Shown: one piece after another, positions 1-7,037 of the stretch
Layout: each line of letters begins with the position of its first letter
Position numbering within the stretch: the stretch's first letter is position 1
Source of the DNA: Anaerolineae bacterium
GTDB taxonomy: Bacteria > Chloroflexota > Anaerolineae > Aggregatilineales > Aggregatilineaceae
Direction: 5' to 3'
Length of the DNA: 31,611 bases
NCBI GenBank assembly: GCA_018056405.1
Contig: JAGPFT010000002.1
Span: forward strand, 1 to 31,611
Made by a program: the position numbers and the translations under genes
Notes under the pieces: generated by a model
The model's input: the letters and a program-made list of their open reading frames with translations, nothing else
Databases searched by the model: none
Told to the model about the DNA's origin: nothing

Positions 1-1
1 C

Positions 2-478
2 ATGGGCTTCCAGGAATTGCTGCTGCATTTCCACCCGGCCTTCGTCACCGTCGTGATTCCCGGACTCGCCGCGCTGGGTCTGTTCCTGCTACCCTATCTG
101 GACCCTGACCCACGTCCAGAGCGAGATGTGGTGGGCATCTGGTTCCGCTCGCGGCGCGGACGCCGCCTGGCCGCGCTCAACTTCGCGCTGGGCGCGGTCG
201 TGACCGCAGCCTGGGTAGTGCTCGACGAGTATTGGCTCGATCTGCCCGCTTTGTTGCCCTCTCTACCCACCGCCGTCAGCAACGGTTTCATCCCTGTGGG
301 TGCCATTCTGGGAGTATTGGCGGTATATTATTGGGGGTTGGGCAGGCGAGGGGCCACACGCAGCGAGCGCAATCTGGCGCTCTTCACCCTGTTGTTCACG
401 GCCTTCGTCACCCTGACCGTCGTCGGCGTCTTCTTTCGCGGCGAAAACATGGTGTTGGTGCTACCGTGGGACAGATAG
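2..478 (+). CDS. cytochrome b-like subunit, C-terminal part (partial)
   Basis: Hydrophobic protein with four predicted membrane segments (about residues 9-31, 56-79, 95-113 and 125-147). The opening HPAFVTVVIPGLAALGLFLL followed by PYLD resembles the start of the C-terminal (subunit IV/PetD-like) half of quinol:cytochrome c reductase cytochrome b. The reading frame is open to the window edge, so the ATG at position 2 is probably internal and the N-terminal heme-binding part lies outside. The next gene encodes a Rieske protein and overlaps this one by 13 bases, the usual pairing in bc-type complexes, and a c-type cytochrome follows. Inferred role: quinol oxidation in the cytoplasmic membrane. 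A different membrane subunit of a Rieske-containing complex cannot be excluded, because the diagnostic heme histidines are not in view. Confidence 0.62.
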   Translation: MGFQELLLHFHPAFVTVVIPGLAALGLFLLPYLDPDPRPERDVVGIWFRSRRGRRLAALNFALGAVVTAAWVVLDEYWLDLPALLPSLPTAVSNGFIPVGAILGVLAVYYWGLGRRGATRSERNLALFTLLFTAFVTLTVVGVFFRGENMVLVLPWDR

Positions 479-1077
479 ACCTGGCAAGGGCTGAGCGTTC
501 TGGCGAGCAACCGGTCCAGGAAGAGGTCAGCCTGACCCGGCGTGATTTCTTCGGCCTGGCATGGCGGGTGCTCACCGCTTTTGCGGCGGGGCAAGCTGCC
601 TGTCTGGGGTTGCGCTTTCTGGCCTCGCGCCCGGTGGAGGGGAACTTCGGCGCGGTGATCACGCTGGGCCTGCTGACCGACTTCCCTCCGGGAACCATAA
701 CCCCCTTCGACCAGGCGCGCCTCTTCCTGCTCCGCTTTGAGGATGGTGGTTTCCTGGCCCTGCATAGCAAGTGCCCGCACCTGGCCTGCGTCGTGAGCTG
801 GGACGCCGCGCGCGCCCGCTTTAGCTGCCCGTGTCATGGCTCAGAGTTCGAGCGCAATGGTGCGGTGATCAATCCCCCCGCACCGCGCCCGTTGGATCGT
901 TTCCCCGTGCTGATAGAAGGCGACCGCCTTAAGGTGGACACGCGCCAAGCGCTCCGCCGGACGACGACCGGGCCGGAGGATCTCGTCTATGCTCCCGCCA
1001 CGCCAGAGAAGCCCCTGCCTGGGAGCAGCAGACCCACGCGCGTGCTGCCCGGCGTTCACGTGCCAGAGCGTGACTGA
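466..1077 (+). CDS. Rieske [2Fe-2S] protein
   Basis: A 203-residue Rieske iron-sulfur protein, the electron carrier between quinol and cytochrome c in bc-type complexes. Cluster motifs are visible: CPHLAC (C103, H105, C108) and CPCHGS (C121, C123, H124). By family precedent C103, H105, C121 and H124 bind the cluster, and C108/C123 form the stabilising disulfide. An N-terminal membrane anchor with a twin-arginine-like TRRDFFGLAW sequence begins near residue 25, which suggests Tat export of the folded cluster domain. I chose the GTG at 466: it is the first valid start in the frame with Rieske sequence after it, and it overlaps the end of the upstream cytochrome b-like gene, as expected for translational coupling. 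Upstream sequence in this frame is only the shadow of the preceding gene. Confidence 0.88.
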   Translation: MGQIDLARAERSGEQPVQEEVSLTRRDFFGLAWRVLTAFAAGQAACLGLRFLASRPVEGNFGAVITLGLLTDFPPGTITPFDQARLFLLRFEDGGFLALHSKCPHLACVVSWDAARARFSCPCHGSEFERNGAVINPPAPRPLDRFPVLIEGDRLKVDTRQALRRTTTGPEDLVYAPATPEKPLPGSSRPTRVLPGVHVPERD

Positions 1078-1129
1078 TCCCAGGCTGGGCAAGCCCTGAC
1101 CGGTCACGATTTGTGAGGGAGAAGTCTCC

Positions 1130-3046
1130 TTGTCAACGTCCATGCTCAAAGTTGGTTTTGTGGCTCTGATCCTGCTCATTCTGCTACTGGGGCTGAACAT
1201 GCTGCGCGAACCGAACCGGCAAGCGGACGAGCTTACAGCGCAGCAGGCCGAGGCGGTGGCACGCGCCAGGGAACTCTACGCCATCAACTGCGTGGAGTGT
1301 CACGGAGCATCCGGCGAGGGACTGAACGAGGCCCTTCCCCTCAACGCCTCCTCCGTGCGCGCTCAGTCGGACAGCGAGCTGTTCAAGACCATCGCGCGCG
1401 GACGCCTCGGCACGGCGATGGTGGCCTTCTCCGCCAACGAAAACGGCATCCTGACCACGCCCCAGATCAACGACCTGATCACCCTCATCAAGGTGGCTCG
1501 CTGGCGCGAAGTCGAAGCTTACATTGACGCCAACAACCTGCGTCCGGTAAACCTGCCTGCCCTCGAAGCCCAGGTTGATGTTGAGAACCTGAGCTATCCC
1601 CTGGAAACCGTCATGGAAGGGCGCACGGTCTACCAGGGCAACTGCTTTTCGTGCCACAACGTCGGCGCAGCAGGCGTGACCAGTCACCGCATCGGCAGGG
1701 ACCTTTCCGAGAACGTCTTCATTCGCGACCATACAGATGAGGAACTGCTCCAGTTCTTGAAGGACGGGCGCGCCACGACCGATCCGGACAACGTGACCGG
1801 CTACGAAATGCCCGCGCGCGGTGGCAATCCCAACCTGACGGAGGACGATCTGCTCAAGGTCATCGCCTACGTCCGCGAAGTGAACAACAAGACCATCATA
1901 GACAGCGCGTCGGCTGCGGCGCAGACCACTGTCGTCTGGCGCGATGTCACCTACGAATGGGTCAAAATCGCCGATAACTTCGACATTCCGCTGGGTCTCT
2001 TCCACGCCGGCGACGGCTCCAACAGGTTGTTCGTCGTCGAGCAGGTTGGCACGATTCTGATCATCGAAGATGGCCAGGTGCTCCCGGAGCCATTTCTGGA
2101 CATCAGCAGTCTGCTGCCCGATGGCGTCTACAGCGGAATCTACACCGAGCAGGGCCTGCTCGGCCTGGCCTTCCATCCCAACTACCGCGAGAACGGCATC
2201 TTCTTCGTCTCGTACACCAACCACCAGGGAGACAGCGTCCTGGCGCGCTATCACGTTTCCGCCGATGATCCCAACCGGGCCGACCCGTCCAGCGCCGTCA
2301 TCCTGCTGACGGTTGACCAGCCCTTTGAAGATCACAACGGCGGGAATATCGCCTTTGGCCCCGACGGGTACCTGTACATGGGCTTTGGCGATGGCGGGCG
2401 GCCCGCCGAGCCAAACTACAATTCGCAGGAACCGGGCCTGTACCTGGGCAAGATGCTGCGCCTCGATGTGAACGCCGAGACCTACCGCGTGCCGGACGAC
2501 AATCCCTTCCTGGACGATCCGGCCTATGTGCCCGAAGCCTGGGCGATGGGTCTGCGCAACCCCTGGCGCTTTAGCTTCGACCGGGCGACCGGCGATCTGT
2601 ACATTGGGGATGTGGGTCAGTGGCGCTATGAAGAAGTGGATTTCCAGCCGGCCAGCAGCAAGGGGGGCGAGAATTACGGGTGGAGCGCCTTCGAAGCGTC
2701 GCACCCCTACCTGGAAGATGAGACCGTCCTGGGCGAGCATACGCCGCCCATTCTGGAGTACGGGCACGAAGTCGGGCTGTGTATCACCGGCGGCTACGTC
2801 TATCGCGGGCCGACGCTGACCGAGCTGAACGGCCTGTACTTCTACGGCGATTATGTCAACGGTATGGTCTGGGTCGCTTATCGCGACGAGGAAGGCACCT
2901 GGCAGAGCGAGACCTTCCTGGACACGCCGTTCGTGATCCCATCCTTCGGCGAAGATGAGCAGGGCGAGCTATACCTGGTGGACTATAAAGGCGCTGTCTA
3001 TCGCCTGGAGTATGCTGCCGAACAGTCCCAGTCGGCCACTGATTGA
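1130..3046 (+). CDS. membrane-anchored diheme cytochrome c fused to PQQ-type sugar dehydrogenase
   Basis: A 638-residue fusion. Residues 5-25 form a single membrane anchor. Two cytochrome c domains follow: CVECH (C54, C57, H58) with candidate axial M97, and CFSCH (C172, C175, H176) with candidate M228 in GYEMP. From about residue 275 to the end there is a six-bladed propeller of the soluble glucose/aldose (YliI-like, sorbosone) dehydrogenase family: GLLGLAFHP, DHNGGNIAFGPDGYLYMGFG (H402 is the likely catalytic base), GLRNPWRFSFD and GGYVYRG. The start is TTG 1130, with GAGGGAGAAG five bases upstream; an ATG at 1142 is too far from that site. It follows the Rieske gene by 52 bases and precedes the SGNH gene by 16. 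Inferred function: PQQ-dependent sugar oxidation outside the membrane, passing electrons through its own hemes to the respiratory chain. Substrate and cofactor are not shown by sequence alone. Confidence 0.85.
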   Translation: MSTSMLKVGFVALILLILLLGLNMLREPNRQADELTAQQAEAVARARELYAINCVECHGASGEGLNEALPLNASSVRAQSDSELFKTIARGRLGTAMVAFSANENGILTTPQINDLITLIKVARWREVEAYIDANNLRPVNLPALEAQVDVENLSYPLETVMEGRTVYQGNCFSCHNVGAAGVTSHRIGRDLSENVFIRDHTDEELLQFLKDGRATTDPDNVTGYEMPARGGNPNLTEDDLLKVIAYVREVNNKTIIDSASAAAQTTVVWRDVTYEWVKIADNFDIPLGLFHAGDGSNRLFVVEQVGTILIIEDGQVLPEPFLDISSLLPDGVYSGIYTEQGLLGLAFHPNYRENGIFFVSYTNHQGDSVLARYHVSADDPNRADPSSAVILLTVDQPFEDHNGGNIAFGPDGYLYMGFGDGGRPAEPNYNSQEPGLYLGKMLRLDVNAETYRVPDDNPFLDDPAYVPEAWAMGLRNPWRFSFDRATGDLYIGDVGQWRYEEVDFQPASSKGGENYGWSAFEASHPYLEDETVLGEHTPPILEYGHEVGLCITGGYVYRGPTLTELNGLYFYGDYVNGMVWVAYRDEEGTWQSETFLDTPFVIPSFGEDEQGELYLVDYKGAVYRLEYAAEQSQSATD

Positions 3047-3062
3047 CCCAGGAGACGGCCCC

Positions 3063-4265
3063 TTGCCCGCTGCCACAGCATCCCTCTCTCGCTCGCCGAC
3101 TTCTCTGCTGCGCAACGTAGCCAAGCGCCTGCTGGCGGTTGTCGTAGGTCTGCTGCTGGCATGGCTCATGCTCGAAGTCCTGCTGCGCGTCGGCTTCGAT
3201 GCGCTGCCGCGCGGGGCGCAGGGCGTGATCCAGCATGTGCGCCGCGTCCCCTGGGACGACGAGCACATCATCCCGGTCTTCCCCTGGGAGACCAGCCGCG
3301 AATACCAGGCACGCATGCCCGCCAATCTGACCGATTACCCTGTCCACTGGGGGGATGCGCAGTTCACCTTCGACACGATCAGCCTGTGGGATGGCATCGA
3401 GGGCTTCCGCACAACCCCGCCGCAATGGCCGGTTGACCTGGTGGCGGTGGGCGATTCCTTCACCTTCTGCTGGACGGACTTTGAGGATTGCTGGGTGGAG
3501 CAGCTTCACCGGCAATTTGGCTGGAGCGTCATGAATCTCGGCGTGCCGGGGACGGGATCGCTGTCGCACCAGATGATCATGGGCACGTATGCGGTCCCGA
3601 TGAAACCCCAGGTGGTGGTCTGGCAATGGTTCGGCAACGACTACAAAGACGACTACGACCACGCGCGGATTCGCGGCGAAGTCGAGGCGCTCGGCGGCCC
3701 GCCCGCCCTCTCCGATCCCGTGCCCGACTACGGCCCCCTGGCGGACTACTCAGCGGTCTACCGTTTGCTGCGCGACTGGCTCGACCGCCGCGACGAGAAC
3801 ACCGCCGACAGCGAGGCGGTTGTCGCGGTCAACGGGCACGATGTCCTGTTCAACAAGCGGATGGGGTCTCACGACCTGCGCTACGAGTCCGTGCAATGGG
3901 GCTGGGATCGCACGCTGGCCGCCCTGGAACAGGCTCACACTATCGCCGAAGGGATGGGGGCCGAGCTGGTCCTCCTGCTGATCCCGACCAAAGAGGAAGT
4001 CTACGCCGCCTGGAGCACAGAGGCGCTCGGCGAGGACATGATCACCTATCTGGTTGAGGGACGGATGGCCCTGCTAGAGCAGTGCGCGCAGCGGGAATGG
4101 CGCTGTGTGGACGCCACAGACACCTTCGTGGCCGCTGTGAACGAGGGCCAGACCGTCTACAACGCTTTCGACTTCCACCTGGATGCCAGCGGCAACCGCC
4201 TCGCCGCCGAGCTTCTGGGCCGCTATCTGATTGAGCAGGGTCTTCTCGCCGCCGGGGGCGAGTGA
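3063..4265 (+). CDS. membrane-anchored SGNH/GDSL-hydrolase-like protein
   Basis: A 400-residue protein with an N-terminal membrane anchor (about residues 17-38) and an extracytoplasmic domain of the SGNH esterase/acetyltransferase type. The catalytic blocks are visible: GDSFTF with nucleophile S132, a glycine-rich GVPGTGS, FGND with N192, and DFHLDASG near the C-terminus with D370 and H372. The start is TTG 3063, preceded at about 7 bases by AGGAGA just after the stop of the dehydrogenase gene. Family members deacylate or acylate polysaccharides and other surface molecules, but the substrate here is unknown. The 16-base gap indicates co-transcription with the cytochrome-dehydrogenase fusion, so it may act on the same extracellular carbohydrate; that link is inference. 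Confidence 0.75.
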   Translation: MPAATASLSRSPTSLLRNVAKRLLAVVVGLLLAWLMLEVLLRVGFDALPRGAQGVIQHVRRVPWDDEHIIPVFPWETSREYQARMPANLTDYPVHWGDAQFTFDTISLWDGIEGFRTTPPQWPVDLVAVGDSFTFCWTDFEDCWVEQLHRQFGWSVMNLGVPGTGSLSHQMIMGTYAVPMKPQVVVWQWFGNDYKDDYDHARIRGEVEALGGPPALSDPVPDYGPLADYSAVYRLLRDWLDRRDENTADSEAVVAVNGHDVLFNKRMGSHDLRYESVQWGWDRTLAALEQAHTIAEGMGAELVLLLIPTKEEVYAAWSTEALGEDMITYLVEGRMALLEQCAQREWRCVDATDTFVAAVNEGQTVYNAFDFHLDASGNRLAAELLGRYLIEQGLLAAGGE

Positions 4266-4284
4266 CCTAGCCGCTCACCCCGCC

Positions 4285-4367
4285 CTGTCAGGGGTAGGTT
4301 TTCAACGGTTTGAACGGAGCACATAGAGACGCCCTTCGCTCAGAGAATAAAAACCTGCCCCTGACAG
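4285..4367. repeat. 83-bp MITE-like element, copy 1
   Basis: The ends form an 18-bp terminal inverted repeat beginning CTGTCAGGGG (17 of 18 positions pair). The interior is unrelated to the CCTCACCC palindromes. A second copy of exactly the same length lies at 4527-4609. There is no coding capacity. It sits just downstream of the respiratory operon, so its terminal stem could also act as a transcription end. Confidence 0.8.
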
Positions 4368-4390
4368 GGGAGGGGCCTCCGAGGGGAGTG

Positions 4391-4525
4391 TGCCATGCCA
4401 GCCACAGGCCTCTCCCCCTCAATCCCCCTCTCCGGCAGAGCCAGAGAGGGGGACTTTGACCGCCGGATGAGACGTTTTCCCCCTCCCTAGCTCGGCTGGG
4501 GAGGGGGCCAGGGGGAGGGGCCTCC
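4391..4525. repeat. CCTCACCC-family palindromic repeat, diverged
   Basis: C-rich then G-rich blocks (CCCCCTCAATCCCCCTCTCC followed later by GGGGAGGGGGCCAGGGGG) form nested inverted repeats between the two 83-bp elements. This is the variant of the family that carries the 'CAATCCCC' left arm; related copies are at 4910, 6492 and 16011. No gene is seen here. Confidence 0.65.
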
Positions 4526-4526
4526 G

Positions 4527-4609
4527 CTGTCAGGGGTAGGTCTTCAACGGTTTGAACGGAGCACATAGAGACGCCCTTCGCTCAGAGAATAAAAACCTAC
4601 CCCTGACAG
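4527..4609. repeat. 83-bp MITE-like element, copy 2
   Basis: Near-identical direct copy of the 4285-4367 element: same length and the same 18-bp terminal inverted repeat beginning CTGTCAGGGG (17 of 18 positions pair). The few differences are C/T changes in the arms, one of which restores pairing in the right arm. It has no coding capacity. Confidence 0.8.
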
Positions 4610-4612
4610 GGG

Positions 4613-4804
4613 AGGGGCGGACAGCAGCGTGAGAAGCATTGAGAGGGCGACCGATCAACCTCACCCCCTGGCCTCGCTACGCCCGGCTCTTCCCCCTCTC
4701 CGTTGACGGAGAGGGGGCGGCGAGGCGCACCAGCGCCGAGCGGGGGTGAGGTCAAGTGAAGACCTGCCCCAGACTATAAGCCGATCTCAACGCCTGTCCG
4801 CCCC
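4613..4804. repeat. 192-bp repeat with CCTCACCC palindrome core, copy 1
   Basis: The palindromic core (4659-4752) runs from CCTCACCCCC through CCCCCTCTCCGTTGACGGAG to GGGGGTGAGGT. Unlike most units in the window, the flanks are also repeated: the whole block from AGGGGCGGACAGCAGCG to CCTGTCCGCCCC recurs at 17417-17607 with modest divergence. No ORF is supported. Confidence 0.8.
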
Positions 4805-4909
4805 TTCCCCCCTCGTGAGGGAAGGGCCGGGGATGAGGGGAAGAAGCAGGTATAAGGCTTCTCAATCGGCCTCTCAGAGACCGTATGGAGAGGTCTGCGC
4901 TACGATTTA

Positions 4910-5005
4910 CCTCACCCCTCAATCCCCTCTCCACACGCGGGAGGGGACTCAACCGCACAGCGACTCCCCCTCTCCGTTGACGGAGAGGGGGGTGGGGGGT
5001 GAGGT
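4910..5005. repeat. CCTCACCC-family palindromic repeat
   Basis: The unit begins CCTCACCCCTCAATCCCC and ends GGTGGGGGGTGAGGT, with an internal CCCCTCTCCGTTGACGGAGAGGGG stem described here by its arms CCCCTCTCCG and CGGAGAGGGG. It closely resembles 6492-6588. It lies just past the 3' end of the aminotransferase gene and could terminate its transcript. The rest of 4266-5092 holds only repeats. Confidence 0.8.
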
Positions 5006-5092
5006 TTCCGCATGGTCTCTCAGGGTAGGGTAAACCACCGAACAGCCGCCGGTGGTCTTCCGCCAACGTGCACGGGGGTGTGCGCTGCACTT

Positions 5093-6253
5093 TCAGCCGT
5101 GACGCTGCATGAAGCGGCGGATGCGTTCCAGCGCCTCCTCGATCTTTTCGTAGGAGGTGGCGTAGCACGCCCGCACGAATCCCGTCCCACTCGCCCCAAA
5201 CGCCGAGCCAGGGATGACGGCGACCCGCTCCTCGTGCAGCAGGGCCTCGGAGAAAGCCTGCTCGTCCAGGCCGGACGCGCTCACGTTCGGAAAGGCGTAG
5301 AATGCACCATGCGGCTCGAAGCAGCGCAGCCCCAGCTCGTTGAAGCCATCCACGATCAGTCGGCGGCGGCGGTCGTATTCGACGCGCATCCGCTCGACAT
5401 CCTCATCTAGGTAGGCGAGCGTGTCAGCAACGGCGATCTGAGCGATAGTCGGCGCGGACATGATCGTATACTGGTGTATCTTGCGCATGGCGGCGATCAA
5501 GTCCTCCGACCCGACGGCGTAGCCGAGCCGCCAGCCGGTCATGGCGTGGCTTTTGCTGAAGCCGCCCAACACGACCGTGCGCGGGCGCATACCCGGCAGC
5601 ATGGCGAAGTGCACGTGCTCCACCCCGTAGACCAGGCGGTCGTAGATCTCGTCGGAGATCACCAACAGGTCATGCCGCTCGGCGACGGCAGCGATCTCCA
5701 GCAGGCGCTCGCGCGACATGACCGCGCCGGTGGGGTTGTTGGGATAGCCGATCAGGATCGCTTTGGTGCGCGGCGTGACGGCGGCTTCTACTGCTGCGCC
5801 CGTGACCTGGAATCCGTCCTCTACATACGTGTCTATGGAGATCGGCACGCCGCCCGCAAAGACAACTTCTGGCCCATAGGCCACGAAACTCGGCTGAGGG
5901 ACGATCACTTCGTCGCCGGAGTTCAGAATGGCGTTTATCACCAGATACAGCGCCTCGCTGACGCCGACCGTCACCAGGATTTCACGGTCGGGATGGTAGC
6001 TGATGCCGTACAGTCGTTCCACGTAGTCAGAGATAGCCTGGCGCAGCTCGACGGTGCCGCTGTTGTTGGTATAGTGAGTGTGCCCTGCTTCCAGAGCACG
6101 GATGCCCGCGCGGATGATGGCATCCGGCGTAACGAAATCCGGCTCGCCGATGCCCAGCGAGATCACATCGGCCATGGTGGTGCCGATATCGAAGAACTTG
6201 CGTATGCCGGACGGGGGCACCGCTCGCACACGATCGGAGATGAAGTCTCGCAT
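5093..6253 (-). CDS. pyridoxal-phosphate class I/II aminotransferase
   Basis: A 386-residue fold-type I aminotransferase of the aspartate aminotransferase superfamily, at full family length. Visible motifs are GEPDFVTPD near the N-terminus, GYPNNPTGAVMS, SDEIYDRLVY (cofactor-ring aspartate and tyrosine) and GGFSKSHAMTGWRLGYAVG, with the Schiff-base lysine K234. It transfers amino groups between an amino acid and a 2-oxo acid in the cytoplasm; the exact amino acid pair cannot be read from these motifs. The ATG is preceded by AGGAG at about 8 bases. It stands alone between two repeat-rich spacers and is divergent from the AAA ATPase gene, so no partner suggests a pathway. Confidence 0.9.
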   Translation of the reverse strand: MRDFISDRVRAVPPSGIRKFFDIGTTMADVISLGIGEPDFVTPDAIIRAGIRALEAGHTHYTNNSGTVELRQAISDYVERLYGISYHPDREILVTVGVSEALYLVINAILNSGDEVIVPQPSFVAYGPEVVFAGGVPISIDTYVEDGFQVTGAAVEAAVTPRTKAILIGYPNNPTGAVMSRERLLEIAAVAERHDLLVISDEIYDRLVYGVEHVHFAMLPGMRPRTVVLGGFSKSHAMTGWRLGYAVGSEDLIAAMRKIHQYTIMSAPTIAQIAVADTLAYLDEDVERMRVEYDRRRRLIVDGFNELGLRCFEPHGAFYAFPNVSASGLDEQAFSEALLHEERVAVIPGSAFGASGTGFVRACYATSYEKIEEALERIRRFMQRHG

Positions 6254-6300
6254 GACCTACTCCTGGAACTGGTAGTAAGGCTGGTAACAACGAATGACTC

Positions 6301-6309
6301 AGTATACCA
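6301..6309 (-). promoter_or_regulatory. candidate extended -10 promoter for aminotransferase
   Basis: On the minus strand TGG-TATACT gives a TGn extended -10 element 48 bases before the aminotransferase ATG. No good -35 box is seen at the normal distance. Prediction only. Confidence 0.4.
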
Positions 6310-6345
6310 TCAGTGCCCCCGCCAGGCCACACGGGGGTCCACGAA

Positions 6346-6631
6346 GGGTGCATTCGCTTTTTGGGGCAGTGATCTTGAACCGCTGAGATGACGAGGGCGC
6401 GGAGGGGAAAGTCGGAAAAGCTCTGAGGCTTTCTCTGCGACCACTGTGCGCTCTGTGATGGACCGGTTGAGAGGCCCGCTGCGCGGGTTTACCTCACCCC
6501 TCAATCCCCTCTCCACACGCGGAGAGGGGACTGAGCCAGATACTTACTCCCCCTCTCCGTGTATGGAGAGGGGGCCGGGGGGTGAGGTCTGCAACCGATC
6601 TCTGCACCTGCCCCCAAATCCGAATGCACCC
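6346..6631. repeat. TIR-bounded element 1 (286 bp)
   Basis: The left end GGGTGCATTCG and right end CGAATGCACCC are perfect inverted repeats, and the match continues imperfectly to about 26 bp (TTTTTGGGGCAG against CTGCCCCCAAAT). Inside lies a CCTCACCC-family palindrome at 6492-6588. There is no transposase or convincing ORF, so it would be a non-autonomous element. Confidence 0.7.
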
Positions 6632-6640
6632 GTCCACGAA

Positions 6641-6821
6641 GGTGCGTGCAAAGGTTGTCAGTGCTACATGTGACGCTGGCAGTAGCCTCACCCCCAGCCT
6701 CGCTGCGCTCGGCTTGCCCCCTCTCCATGTCGTGGAGAGGGGGCGGCGAGGCGCGCCAGCGCCGAGCAGGGGTGAGGCTAAGGAGCGCGACCCTGTTGCC
6801 TGACAGGTTTTGCACACACCC
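6641..6821. repeat. TIR-bounded element 2 (181 bp)
   Basis: The ends GGTGCGTGCAAAGG and CCTGACAGGTTTTGCACACACC form an imperfect terminal inverted repeat of about 22 bp. The core (6684-6779) is an AGCCTCACC...GGTGAGGCT palindrome. A diverged inverted copy, with a doubled core, is at 26129-26463. It has no coding capacity. Confidence 0.7.
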
Positions 6822-6915
6822 GTCCACGAACGACTTGTTGCGAGGGGAGTATAGGAGTGCTCACTAGTCTGGCGACTGCCCAACAACTTGCTCGTGCTCC
6901 TCTATCAAGCGCCCA

Positions 6916-6951
6916 TTTCCAACGAATGGTCTGCTCGGCGTATAATACGCC
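6916..6951 (+). promoter_or_regulatory. candidate promoter of AAA ATPase gene inside a palindrome
   Basis: A perfect TATAAT at 6941-6946 lies within a 15-nt palindrome, GGCGTAT-A-ATACGCC (6937-6951), about 90 bases before the TTG start at 7038. A poor TTTCCA at 6916 would be the -35 with a long 19-base spacer. The symmetry suggests a repressor site over the -10, but no evidence identifies the protein. Confidence 0.45.
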
Positions 6952-7037
6952 TACAGTGAAGATGTGGACAGGTTGCCCGCTTCGCCTGGGCGCAGCCTGC
7001 CGCACAAGGCACTCACAGCGGGGGGCAACACATACCA

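Larger units (their letters stand above)
6337..6830. repeat. three copies of a 9-bp direct repeat bracketing two TIR elements
   Basis: GTCCACGAA occurs at 6337-6345, 6632-6640 and 6822-6830. Each copy directly abuts the end of a terminal-inverted-repeat element (6346-6631 and 6641-6821). The layout is what two adjacent insertions sharing a target-site duplication would leave. Confidence 0.7.

Noticed and set aside
1184..2767. 527-codon open frame on the - strand
   Set aside because: It is a shadow of the cytochrome c-dehydrogenase fusion, where heme and propeller motifs are on the + strand.
4391..5005. CRISPR-like repeated sequence
   Set aside because: Units are palindromic, of varying length and spaced irregularly, with no spacers of constant size and no cas genes.
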